A stretch of 64,000 nt of DNA from an uncultured Lachnospiraceae bacterium (lineage in GTDB: Bacteria; Bacillota; Clostridia; Lachnospirales; Lachnospiraceae): the NCBI GenBank assembly GCA_949840805.1, contig CATKXR010000002.1:1-64000 (forward strand). Direction: 5' to 3'. The notes below the pieces were generated by a model. The model did not search any database and was not told the DNA's origin. It was given only the letters and a program-made list of their open reading frames with translations. Positions 1 to 7,271 of the stretch are shown piece by piece. Every line of letters begins with the position of its first letter. Within the stretch, counting starts at the first letter, position 1. Made by a program: the position numbers and the translations under genes.

Positions 1-345
1 CCCGGGTAGGCAGGCCCGCCTTCGCCGGGGTTGGGAAGAGGGATGACCGGTTCATGGCCGTTGGAATCATTGCCCGGGTAGGCAGGCCCGCCCTCGCCGG
101 GGTTGGGAAGAGGGATGACCGGTTCATTACCATTGGAATCATTGCCCGGATAAACGGGTCCGCCTTCGCCAGGATTGGGAAGGGGAATGACCGGTTCGTA
201 TCCGTTGGAACCATTACCTGGATAAACAGGCCCGCCTTCGCCGGGGTTGGGAAGGGGGATGACCGGTTCGTGACCGTTGAAACCATTGCCCGGATAGACA
301 GGCCCGCCCTCGCCGGGGTTGGGAAGGGGAATGACCGGTTCCGAA
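1..345 (-). repeat. 72-bp in-frame tandem repeats
   Basis: Units begin at 1, 73, 145, 217 and 289, exactly 72 bp apart, and keep the reading frame of the minus-strand gene. Differences are mostly synonymous or lie in the linker residues, so the array expanded by duplication while the PNPGEGGP core was kept. The left edge of the array is outside the window. Confidence 0.9.
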
Positions 346-542
346 GCAGTGGAATCAATATTGCTTGTGGTGACAAGGCTGTTGTCTTCAGAATTTGAAA
401 GAGGAAGAACCGGCTCCACAGTGCCAGAACTGATGTTAGAATAAACGGCTCCTCCTTCGTTAGTGGAAAGGGGAGTCACAAATTCCGGCTCCATCTGGTT
501 TATGTTGGGGGTTCCATTATAGTGACTATCATTATCAGCCAT
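1..542 (-). CDS. Repeat-containing protein, N-terminal part (gene runs off the left edge)
   Basis: Reading the minus strand from the ATG at 542 gives an open frame to the window edge, so the ORF track missed it. The first ~68 residues are polar and unique (starts MADNDSHYNG). After that the protein is a tandem array of a 24-residue unit with the core PVIPLPNPGEGGP(V/A)YPG followed by a variable Asn/Ser-rich linker. No signal peptide or membrane segment is visible. Proteins of this look in Lachnospiraceae, as I recall them, end in a DUF4397-type domain; that end lies outside the window, so function is unknown. The +-strand ORF 54-398 is a shadow of the repeats. Confidence 0.75.
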   Translation of the reverse strand, partial: MADNDSHYNGTPNINQMEPEFVTPLSTNEGGAVYSNISSGTVEPVLPLSNSEDNSLVTTSNIDSTASEPVIPLPNPGEGGPVYPGNGFNGHEPVIPLPNPGEGGPVYPGNGSNGYEPVIPLPNPGEGGPVYPGNDSNGNEPVIPLPNPGEGGPAYPGNDSNGHEPVIPLPNPGEGGPAYP

Positions 543-663
543 AAAAATTCCTCAGTAGGTTTTTAATTTACTGTATGAAAACAGGTTTTTCCAAGTTCCT
601 GGGGGAAAGAAAATTATTAACAAATTTTAAAATTTATTTGGTACATAGATGATGTATATACAT

Positions 664-696
664 AGAAAAAACTCCTGCAAAAAACAGGAGTTTTCA
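664..696 (-). terminator. Intrinsic terminator after tRNA-Thr
   Basis: A 7-bp stem ACTCCTG/CAGGAGT with flanking A and T runs lies just downstream of the tRNA on the minus strand. The T run on the minus strand gives a standard rho-independent terminator. It may also stop plus-strand transcripts. Confidence 0.75.
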
Positions 697-735
697 ATAC
701 CCTCATTTTATCAGGGGTTCCGCTATTTTCAAAAA

Positions 736-808
736 AGCTGCTGACGGGAATCGGACCCGTGACCTCCGCACTACCAATGCGACGCTCTACCGACTGAGCC
801 ACAGCAGC
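736..808 (-). tRNA. tRNA-Thr (anticodon GGT)
   Basis: Read on the minus strand the sequence folds as a full cloverleaf: acceptor GCTGCTG/CAGCAGC, D arm GCTC/GAGC, anticodon stem TCGCA/TGCGG with loop TTGGTAG (anticodon GGT), T arm ACGGG/CCCGT with loop TCCGATT. The 3' CCA is not encoded. It decodes ACC and ACU. Confidence 0.95.
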
Positions 809-852
809 ATTCCTTATTCGTCCGTTCTCGACTTTCTGAACGAACCTTTCAT

Positions 853-881
853 ATATTATCATGCCAGTTGAAGTTTGTCAA
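853..881 (-). promoter_or_regulatory. Promoter of tRNA-Thr
   Basis: On the minus strand a consensus TTGACA (876-881) is followed after 17 bp by TAATAT (853-858), about 45 bp upstream of the mature tRNA. This is a near-perfect housekeeping sigma promoter. Confidence 0.8.
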
Positions 882-910
882 CTATATTTTTTGTTTTTTG
901 CAAAAATTGA

Positions 911-962
911 TTGACAAACATATGTTCTGATGGTACAATACAACATATAAGAACAAATGTTT
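911..962 (+). promoter_or_regulatory. Promoter with two LexA-type SOS boxes
   Basis: TTGACA (911-916), a 17-bp spacer and TACAAT (934-939) form a strong promoter. Two sites fit the Gram-positive LexA consensus GAAC-N4-GTTY: GAACATATGTTT read on the minus strand at 916-927, inside the spacer, and GAACAAATGTTT at 951-962, just past the start point. The placement would block RNA polymerase, so the next gene is probably DNA-damage inducible. LexA control is inferred, not shown. Confidence 0.7.
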
Positions 963-1096
963 GCTGCGTTTCCTGTTACAGAAAACCGGAAATACTGTTA
1001 TGGAAACAGAATCTTTCAGATATCTTGACAGCTATCGGAGGATATCTGCTTGAAAATATTTACCAAAAGCGCTCTGTGCAGATAAGGAGGAGCCCT

Positions 1097-1363
1097 ATGA
1101 TTATTACAAAGAATAATTTGGATGAGGTTCTTTTTGAGAACCACGATGCAAGACTGCTGATCCAGGAGGTTGTGACGAATACAAGCGCGAACCTTTATTA
1201 TTACCATGATGTGGAGATTTCCGTGAGAATGGCCATCGATATCTACAACCGGGCATATAAGGCCGATGAGGAGGACAGCTTTTACAGTGTATCGTTTCTT
1301 AATCACTTTAAGAACCATGCTTCCGGAGATTATCCGAAGGCCGGGATTTGTTCAGCGTGCTAA
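1097..1363 (+). CDS. Small protein of unknown function, probably SOS-regulated
   Basis: I start this 88-residue protein at the ATG at 1097 because AAGGAGGA lies 5 bp upstream; the longer ORF in the track (911) begins inside the promoter. The protein is soluble, acidic in the middle, with no signal peptide, membrane segment or motif that I recognise, and ends in CSAC. It stands alone as a single gene behind a promoter with two SOS boxes. A damage-response role, such as a cell-division inhibitor or a small regulator, is only a guess from the promoter. Confidence 0.6.
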   Translation: MIITKNNLDEVLFENHDARLLIQEVVTNTSANLYYYHDVEISVRMAIDIYNRAYKADEEDSFYSVSFLNHFKNHASGDYPKAGICSAC

Positions 1364-1551
1364 AAGAACCCTTAAGAAATAATCTCCTTTCACTTTTATG
1401 GGATATACAAGCAAAAGCTCTGTCTTATTATATCGGCTTTTTACATTTTTGTATTGGTGAGACGGGTGCCAAAATCGGAATTTGGGGCGTGATATTTTTT
1501 GCGGCATTTCCGAAAAACTCAGTAATTAATTGCTGACTGTGTATTTAATTT

Positions 1552-1595
1552 AGTATTGACTTAATTAAATCAAATGATATAATTAAGCCAATACT
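1552..1595 (+). promoter_or_regulatory. Palindromic operator overlapping the arsR/chr promoter
   Basis: Two 16-bp arms, AGTATTGACTTAATTA and TAATTAAGCCAATACT, are inverted copies with one mismatch. They enclose TTGACT (1556-1561) and TATAAT (1578-1583, 16-bp spacer). The site is well placed for autorepression by the winged-helix regulator encoded 24 bp downstream. Confidence 0.75.
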
Positions 1596-1618
1596 AATTT
1601 TTTTATAGGAAGGCTGAT

Positions 1619-1945
1619 ATGAAAGCAGAAGAGCTGATAAAGGCGATTGGCGAACCAATGCGGTATAGGATTCTGCAGCAGTTGTTGCTGAGAAAACACT
1701 GTGTTCGTTCTCTTTCGAAAAAGATGGGGGTAACGGAGTCCGCAATATCTCAGCATCTCAAAGTTATGAAAGAAGCCGGCCTTGTTTATGGTGAAAAGTA
1801 TGGTTATCATACCCATTATTATCCCAGCCGGGAGGCTGTAGATTTACTTGCGGATACATTTAAAGCTATGCAGAGGCAGTCCCGGGAACTAAAGCGGGAC
1901 AGTCCGGTATGCCAATGTGAATGGAAGGAGGATAAAAGCAGATGA
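1619..1945 (+). CDS. ArsR-family winged-helix regulator of the chromate-transporter operon
   Basis: The 108-residue protein has the ArsR layout: helix-turn-helix around residues 30-60 (SLSKKMGVTESAISQHLKVM) and a beta wing around 60-75. The usual ELCVCDL metal site is reduced to one Cys (KHCVRSL). A CQC motif lies near the C-terminus and could bind metal or a thiol ligand. The gene overlaps the chromate transporter by 4 bp (ATGA) and sits behind a palindromic operator, so it probably represses its own operon. The ligand is unknown; chromate or an oxidative signal is an inference from the neighbours. Confidence 0.8.
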   Translation: MKAEELIKAIGEPMRYRILQQLLLRKHCVRSLSKKMGVTESAISQHLKVMKEAGLVYGEKYGYHTHYYPSREAVDLLADTFKAMQRQSRELKRDSPVCQCEWKEDKSR

Positions 1946-2529
1946 ATCAAATAGCGGATTTATTTTTAACATTCAGCCGGATAGGGGCATTTACTTTTGG
2001 CGGCGGCTATGCTATGATTTCTCTTCTTGACCATGAGTGTGTTGAAAAAAAGAAGTGGCTGACATCAGATGAATTTATGGAAGTGATCGTGATTGCGGAG
2101 TCAACGCCAGGACCCATTGCCATAAATTGTGCGACCTATACAGGATACAAAATAGCAGGTATGTGCGGCGCTGTTTCTGCGACAGTTGGCATAGCGCTCC
2201 CGTCATTTCTTATTCTCCTTGTGATATCGAATTTTTTTGAAAATATATTGGCAGTACCCCTTATCTCAAATGCATTTCGGGGGATACGGATTGCGGTTTC
2301 AATCTTAATCATCCAGGCTGCAGTAAAAATGATAAGAAAAATGATGAAAAATTCCCCTGGCAGAAAACAACAATTGCCAATCACTATCGTTTCCTTTGCT
2401 GCGGCTCTTTCGCTGAATATCTGCAGTTTACATATTTCTACCGTCTGTTTTATTCTTTGCAGCGGCATCATAGGATTATTACTTTTCGGAAGTGTCAGAA
2501 AAGGACAGGCAAGGGGGGATAAACAGTGA
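1942..2529 (+). CDS. Chromate transporter, N-terminal-type half (short-chain CHR)
   Basis: A 195-residue membrane protein of the CHR family, half the length of fused ChrA. It carries the family motif FTFGGGYAMI near residue 18 and ESTPGPIAINCATYTGYK near residue 53, followed by about five hydrophobic segments. Short-chain CHR proteins are encoded in pairs and act as a heterodimer for chromate (or related oxyanion) transport across the membrane. Its partner overlaps it by 4 bp. Actual substrate in this anaerobe is not known from sequence; sulfate-like anions are possible. Confidence 0.85.
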   Translation: MNQIADLFLTFSRIGAFTFGGGYAMISLLDHECVEKKKWLTSDEFMEVIVIAESTPGPIAINCATYTGYKIAGMCGAVSATVGIALPSFLILLVISNFFENILAVPLISNAFRGIRIAVSILIIQAAVKMIRKMMKNSPGRKQQLPITIVSFAAALSLNICSLHISTVCFILCSGIIGLLLFGSVRKGQARGDKQ

Positions 2530-3083
2530 TATATGTTAAGCTGTTTTTTGAGTTCTTAAAAATCGGACTGTTTTCTTTTGGGGGCGCCTATGGGGCGATT
2601 CCTCTGATTCAGGAGGTTGTTACAAGAAATAACTGGGCGGACGCAGAGATGTTTGCCAACCTCGTGGCTCTTAGTGAGGCTACTCCCGGCCCCATTATGG
2701 TAAATATGTCCACTTATATCGGAAACCGGCAGGCAGGGTTTTCGGGCGCCGTTTGTTCGACTGCCGGTGTGATTTTTCCGTCGTTTATTATCATTTTGAT
2801 TGTGACAACCCTCTTCCGGAATTTTTTGAAGAGGAGGAACGTACAGGCGGCATTAAAAGGAATCAAGCCTTGTTTGATGGGCATTATCCTGGCCACTGGT
2901 ATATACATGGCAGCCTCCGTGTGTATTTCCGAAGATTTCGTATCTGTTGATATACTAACATGTATGATTTTTCTTTTTTTGGGTGCTGTTATTATGTTAT
3001 ATCGCAGATTTCAAAAGAAAGAGTTTCCGCCTATTGCATTAATATTACTTGCCGCGGTTTGCGGCGCCGTTTTTTACAGATAG
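2526..3083 (+). CDS. Chromate transporter, C-terminal-type half (short-chain CHR)
   Basis: This 185-residue membrane protein starts with GTG inside the stop of the first half (GTGA overlap), preceded by an AAGGGGGG ribosome site. It has the paired motifs FSFGGAYGAIPL and EATPGPIMVNMSTYIGNR and five or so membrane segments. Sequence similarity to the upstream half shows an old duplication. The overlap implies translational coupling and equal amounts of both halves. Confidence 0.85.
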   Translation: MIYVKLFFEFLKIGLFSFGGAYGAIPLIQEVVTRNNWADAEMFANLVALSEATPGPIMVNMSTYIGNRQAGFSGAVCSTAGVIFPSFIIILIVTTLFRNFLKRRNVQAALKGIKPCLMGIILATGIYMAASVCISEDFVSVDILTCMIFLFLGAVIMLYRRFQKKEFPPIALILLAAVCGAVFYR

Positions 3084-3171
3084 GTGGTACAGGAAATTTT
3101 TATAGTAGGGATTTTAGCAGGGATTGGAAAAACTTTCCAAAAATAAATCTAATTATATAAGGGCTAACTTG

Positions 3172-3202
3172 AAACCATGGGATTTACATCCATGGTTTTT
3201 TT
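3172..3202 (+). terminator. Intrinsic terminator after the chromate-transporter operon
   Basis: AAACCATGG and CCATGGTTT form a 9-bp stem followed by a run of T. Confidence 0.8.
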
Positions 3203-3258
3203 GAGTATTTTATGCAAATCATACAAAATATGAAGCTATTTTTACGGGAAAATACACA

Positions 3259-3316
3259 TAGACATTTAAAATAAATATTATTATAATAAGTCTGTAAACA
3301 AAATTAGACCTAATTT
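3259..3316 (+). promoter_or_regulatory. Promoter and palindromic operator for the GntR gene
   Basis: TAGACA (3259-3264), a 17-bp spacer and TATAAT (3282-3287) are followed by the 16-bp palindrome AAATTAGACCTAATTT (3301-3316) just after the expected start point. FCD-type GntR regulators often bind such AT-rich palindromes in their own promoter. Confidence 0.55.
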
Positions 3317-3375
3317 CAACCCTTTGTTTTCTGGCGGGTGAAAAGCAGGTGAAAAAATGGAACAGAGGAAGGATA

Positions 3376-4092
3376 ATGGAAGAACAAATTCGTACAGGCG
3401 CTGAATTGCTGGCGGATGAGATTGCGCAGAAAATAAAGGCCAAAATCCAAAACCAGCAATATAAGGCAGGGCAGCGACTGACGGTGAGGCTTTTGTGTGA
3501 AGAATATGGCACCAGTGAAACGCCGGTAAAGCAGGCATTAAACCAACTGGTCACTACCGGCCTCGTGGTTTCTATTCCCAAGTGTGGGATGCGGGTGCGC
3601 GAATTTAATTTCCAGGATATGAAAAATAATTGGGAAGCCCGAATGATGATCGAGCAGTTCTGTGCCGTATCAGCGGTAGAACTGGCCCGCCACAGTGAAG
3701 ATTTTGTCAGCCGCGTCCAGGATATACTGCGTATTTCCAATGAAGAGTATAAAAGGTGCATTCAGGACTATACCAAAGAGAACATTAATCTGGTCCACGA
3801 GCATGACCGTGTACTTCATTCAGAACTGGTAAAGTGTTGCCAGAATGCCCAGATTATGGACATGTATAACAGCCTGAACGCCCATGCAGGTATGTTCATG
3901 GGCTATGACTGCCATACCCCGGAAACCCTGCGGGAGGTGCAGGCCCAGCATACGGCTATTGTGAACCAGCTTGTTCTTTGTGATGTGGAAGGGCTGAAAA
4001 AAGAGATTGAACGCCATATATACTCGACGCTTCAGATCTACCGGCAGGCAAAGATGAGGCTTGCGCCAGAAAGGCAGAAAACAGGGAGATAG
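3376..4092 (+). CDS. GntR-family transcriptional regulator (FadR/FCD subfamily)
   Basis: The start at 3376 is chosen for its GAGGAAGG ribosome site; the ORF track's GTG at 3349 has none. The 238-residue protein has a winged helix at roughly residues 10-75 (GQRLTVRLLCEEYGTSETPVKQAL, quoted in part as TSETPVKQAL) and an all-helical FCD ligand-binding domain after residue 85. FCD residues likely to bind metal include the His in LVHEHDRVLH and later His residues in QAQHTAIV and ERHIYST. FCD regulators sense small carboxylates or sugars acids. It is followed after 4 bp by a WYL regulator, with no enzyme genes next to it, so the target is unknown. Confidence 0.8.
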   Translation: MEEQIRTGAELLADEIAQKIKAKIQNQQYKAGQRLTVRLLCEEYGTSETPVKQALNQLVTTGLVVSIPKCGMRVREFNFQDMKNNWEARMMIEQFCAVSAVELARHSEDFVSRVQDILRISNEEYKRCIQDYTKENINLVHEHDRVLHSELVKCCQNAQIMDMYNSLNAHAGMFMGYDCHTPETLREVQAQHTAIVNQLVLCDVEGLKKEIERHIYSTLQIYRQAKMRLAPERQKTGR

Positions 4093-4096
4093 CTAA

Positions 4097-5053
4097 ATGA
4101 AAACAGACCGCTTAATCGGAATCTTAACGATTCTGCTGCAAAAGGAAAAAACAACGGCTCCTGAACTAGCGAAACGATTTGAAGTCTCAAGGCGGACGAT
4201 CAACCGCGACATAGAAGATATCTGCAAAGCCGGGATACCGGTTGTGGCCACACAGGGACATGGCGGTGGCATTTCCATAGCGGCCGGCTACAAATTCGAT
4301 TCCTCATTCTTTACAAAAGATGAGCTGCAGGCCGTTTTTGCAGGCGTCAGAGGAATGGACAGCGTATCCCGGCGTTCCGCATTTGCCGGCCTTTATGACA
4401 AACTTCGGGGACAGGGGCAGGGCGTGGCCGCAGAGGATATAATCTTCATTGACCTGTCTTCCCATTACCAGGCTTCTCTCACGCAGAAAATCGAAAAGAT
4501 CAAGACGGCAATTCTCGCTAAACACATTGTTTGGTTTCAATACTACTATGAAAAAGGTGAAATGAAACGGCGGATTGAGCCATACCGACTGATTTTTAAG
4601 TGGTCCTCCTGGTATGTGTTTGGTTTTTGCCTGGACAGGCAGGCATACCGCCTGTTCAAGTTAAATCGTCTCTGGGATCTGCAGATAGAAGAGGAAATAT
4701 TTGAAGAAAGACAAATTCCGGAAGAAGAATTGTCCTTTGGGGATTATCTTGCAGAGGGAAACATTCATCTAAAGGCAGTATTTGCCCCCAGTGAAAAGCA
4801 TCGCCTGATGGAAGAATACGGGGTGGACAGTTATTCTGTGGGGGAGGACAACAAGTTGTTGTTTGAGCGGGATTTTGCCAGCTATGAAAATATGCAGAAC
4901 TGGATATTCAGCTTTGGGGATAAAGTTACGGTATTAGCGCCGGAGAAACTGCAGGAAGAAAGAAAAAAACAGGCAGAAAATATTCTTAGAAACGATTTCC
5001 AGATATCTTTCCGGACAGAAAATAATTTTCAGGACAGAGAACATGACAGATAG
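4097..5053 (+). CDS. WYL-domain transcriptional regulator (YafY/DeoR-like)
   Basis: A 318-residue regulator with an N-terminal HTH_11 winged helix (residues ~5-60, LAKRFEVSRRTINRDIEDI) and a WYL domain at ~140-215 (SSWYVFGFC), then a C-terminal extension. WYL regulators bind a small ligand or nucleic acid and control nearby genes. It begins 4 bp after the GntR gene, so both are probably on one transcript. A small Cys-rich DUF3795 gene lies 160 bp downstream, a pairing that resembles the WYL and zinc-ribbon pair at 23.7-25.1 kb. Confidence 0.85.
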   Translation: MKTDRLIGILTILLQKEKTTAPELAKRFEVSRRTINRDIEDICKAGIPVVATQGHGGGISIAAGYKFDSSFFTKDELQAVFAGVRGMDSVSRRSAFAGLYDKLRGQGQGVAAEDIIFIDLSSHYQASLTQKIEKIKTAILAKHIVWFQYYYEKGEMKRRIEPYRLIFKWSSWYVFGFCLDRQAYRLFKLNRLWDLQIEEEIFEERQIPEEELSFGDYLAEGNIHLKAVFAPSEKHRLMEEYGVDSYSVGEDNKLLFERDFASYENMQNWIFSFGDKVTVLAPEKLQEERKKQAENILRNDFQISFRTENNFQDREHDR

Positions 5054-5102
5054 CTGTCGTGTTTTGTGTGCTATGATAATGATATTCTCATAGTAATTCC
5101 GG

Positions 5103-5152
5103 TACCTGCCTTGCGGCGGATTTTGTATAAGGGATTGTCCCTAAGGCAGGTA
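5103..5152 (+). other. Long-range inverted repeat upstream of the DUF3795 gene
   Basis: TACCTGCCTT (5103-5112) and AAGGCAGGTA (5143-5152) pair perfectly. A smaller hairpin AGGGA-TTG-TCCCT sits inside. It could be an RNA leader structure or an operator between the WYL gene and the DUF3795 gene. No T run follows, so it is not a standard terminator. Confidence 0.45.
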
Positions 5153-5214
5153 TCGGAAAATTCTGAGAGTAAAGACATTAGGAACTGTAGGAAAGTAGAA
5201 AGCACAAGGAGAAA

Positions 5215-5481
5215 ATGTTTATGGTTGAATCAAGATGCGGTATTTTATGCAGCGCGTGTCCTTATCAGGATCAAATGGGCTGTAAAGGATGCCTGAAGAT
5301 TACAAAGCCCTTCTGGGGGGATAGCTGTCCTGTAAAATCCTGCTGTGAGGAAAGAACACATGAGCATTGCGGGCGATGTGAGGATTTCCCCTGCAGCCTG
5401 CTGAAGCAGTTTGCTTATGATGAAGAGCAGGGAGACAACGGAAAGCGGATAGAGCAATGTAAAAAGTGGATGGGGAAATAA
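5215..5481 (+). CDS. DUF3795 Cys-rich protein
   Basis: An 88-residue protein with about twelve Cys, in spaced pairs such as CGILCSACPY, CKGC, CCEE, CGRCEDFPC. This pattern is that of DUF3795, a small presumed zinc- or iron-sulfur-binding protein whose function is unknown. AAGGAG lies just upstream of the ATG at 5215; a second ATG at 5221 is possible. It probably belongs with the upstream WYL regulator. Confidence 0.8.
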   Translation: MFMVESRCGILCSACPYQDQMGCKGCLKITKPFWGDSCPVKSCCEERTHEHCGRCEDFPCSLLKQFAYDEEQGDNGKRIEQCKKWMGK

Positions 5482-5494
5482 GAAAGGGCAGTCC

Positions 5495-7219
5495 TCAATA
5501 CCAGCTTTCCAGTTTATCAAAATACACGGTTGGCTCTGTACCCCAAAGCCCGATATTTCCGTTCATACGGACAGAGAAGCCGCGGCCGTCTTCGCTGACT
5601 GCCAGATCCGCTCCATGACTCATCAGATAATGCCAGGCGTCGCCTGCCGTCATTTTCCGTACATAATTGGGCAGGGAATAGTCGCCGAACCGGGTATAGG
5701 ACTCTGCATAGCTGTAGACGGGGAGATAGAGGCGGCAGAGGACCTCCCCGGTGCCGTCACGATACATGGTGTGCCAGGCGCCTTCATAATCATCCCAATC
5801 TTCGCACAGTTTTTCGTAAGACGGCCCCCATTCCTCATATTGCTGCGGGGTCAGGTTCCAGGCTTCGTAGTGAAACGCATAGATCATGTACGCTTCCCGA
5901 ATCTGAGCCTTTAACTCCGCGGCGTCCATGGTCCAGGGCTCGTAAAACTGAGGGGCCGGGAAGGGAAAGCCGTATACCCCGCCCTGAAGGAGGACATCGG
6001 GAAACAAAAGATTTTTACCGCAGATGCCTACGGAAGAAAGGTGTGTCAGCTCCTGGTGTTCCCGGAACATCCGGGCCACGGTTTCGCAGAAGGCATCCAC
6101 ATGATCGATATCCGGGTAATATAATACCCCGTGTGGTTCCGTTTGGCCGCCGCCGTATTCGGCCTGTCCACAGTCCAGGCCGTACTGGCTGGCATAATAT
6201 GCCAAAAGGAGAGGGCTGTAGTTTTCCTTTATCTGATAGGAGCGGTCCTGTTCCATGTATGCGACATCGGCAGTGACCAGAAGGTCAGGGTGGGAGAGGG
6301 GGTGGAATGTATAGCGGATTTCTCCGTATGACAGCCTTTTTGTTTTTTTCGGCTTGGAGAATCCGGTTTCCGGATATTGCTGTTCCATGTACCGGATCAG
6401 GTATTGGCGTCCCCCCTCTCTCTTGTATAAAAGATCCAGCGGAATCAGCAGGCAGACCAACAGAATGGCTGCCGCCAGAAGCTTTTGGTAGAAACGTCGT
6501 TTTTTCTCATATGCCTGATGCCTCTGGGACTCCACAAGCGCTTTTTTTTCTTGTTCCACCGCCTGGTGAAGGCATTTCCAAAGCTTTTGAAGTTCGCCCT
6601 GGTACTTATTTTCCTCATTATCTTCTTCCCGGAAGCCGTAGGCATCCCAAAAAAGCAGCTTCATCTCATTGCCGCCATAGAAGAACCTGCGGTCTATATT
6701 TTCCGTGAGAAATTTCAGAAGCTGTGGATTCCAGCGGATGTTCTGAAAATCCTCCGAAGCCAGGTAGTCCTTCCACCAGGCCAGTACTTGGGCATTTTTG
6801 TAGGGGCTCCTTTCCTCCTCCCAGTGCTTGAAAAAGGCAGCAAGGAGCTCCTGCTGCTTTTCCTGACGGGTGGCAAAGTAGGTGAGGAGTTCCGGGGAGG
6901 TATCCTGCTGCAGGGACAATCGCGGCTTCCGTCCTGTATTCCCCTGGATGAAACCTCTCTCTTGCCGGGAGCTGCCGTGATCCGAGGTGTTATTTTGCTT
7001 CTGAGTATTCTGCGGCCCAAAATCCGCCCCGGTGGATTCGGAGCCGCTGCCAGGGGCCTTTTTCGCATAGTTCAGCGCCGCCTGATAAGCCTCATAAAGC
7101 TGTTTAAATTCCTCTGGTTTTTCTTCCGGGTGGAATCGCCTGCTTTGGGCGGCATATGCTTTTTGGATAGCTTTTTTGTCCGTGGTAGGAGCTATGTCCA
7201 GTCTTTCCCATATATTCAT
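5495..7219 (-). CDS. J-domain membrane protein, partner of the adjacent Hsp70
   Basis: The 574-residue protein begins with a J domain (residues ~1-55). The J-domain tripeptide HPD, needed to stimulate Hsp70 ATPase, reads HPE here (RRFHPEEKPE). A low-complexity polar linker follows, then one membrane segment near residue 245 (LLAAAILLVCLLIPLDLLY). The C-terminal ~300 residues have many Tyr and Trp and match no domain that I recognise. It is downstream of an HscC-type Hsp70 on the same transcript (52-bp gap). This suggests a dedicated membrane-tethered co-chaperone, with the C-terminal part probably outside the cell. Confidence 0.75.
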   Translation of the reverse strand: MNIWERLDIAPTTDKKAIQKAYAAQSRRFHPEEKPEEFKQLYEAYQAALNYAKKAPGSGSESTGADFGPQNTQKQNNTSDHGSSRQERGFIQGNTGRKPRLSLQQDTSPELLTYFATRQEKQQELLAAFFKHWEEERSPYKNAQVLAWWKDYLASEDFQNIRWNPQLLKFLTENIDRRFFYGGNEMKLLFWDAYGFREEDNEENKYQGELQKLWKCLHQAVEQEKKALVESQRHQAYEKKRRFYQKLLAAAILLVCLLIPLDLLYKREGGRQYLIRYMEQQYPETGFSKPKKTKRLSYGEIRYTFHPLSHPDLLVTADVAYMEQDRSYQIKENYSPLLLAYYASQYGLDCGQAEYGGGQTEPHGVLYYPDIDHVDAFCETVARMFREHQELTHLSSVGICGKNLLFPDVLLQGGVYGFPFPAPQFYEPWTMDAAELKAQIREAYMIYAFHYEAWNLTPQQYEEWGPSYEKLCEDWDDYEGAWHTMYRDGTGEVLCRLYLPVYSYAESYTRFGDYSLPNYVRKMTAGDAWHYLMSHGADLAVSEDGRGFSVRMNGNIGLWGTEPTVYFDKLESWY

Positions 7220-7271
7220 GGTGACGGAGATTCCTTTCGTCTCATTTTAGATACAGGCGGCAATGGCAGTT

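Noticed and set aside
1-345. CRISPR array
   Set aside because: The regular 72-bp periodicity comes from in-frame coding repeats on the minus strand with no spacers of unrelated sequence.
1348-1536. Small plus-strand ORF of 62 aa
   Set aside because: No ribosome site, overlaps the previous gene's end and has no recognisable features.
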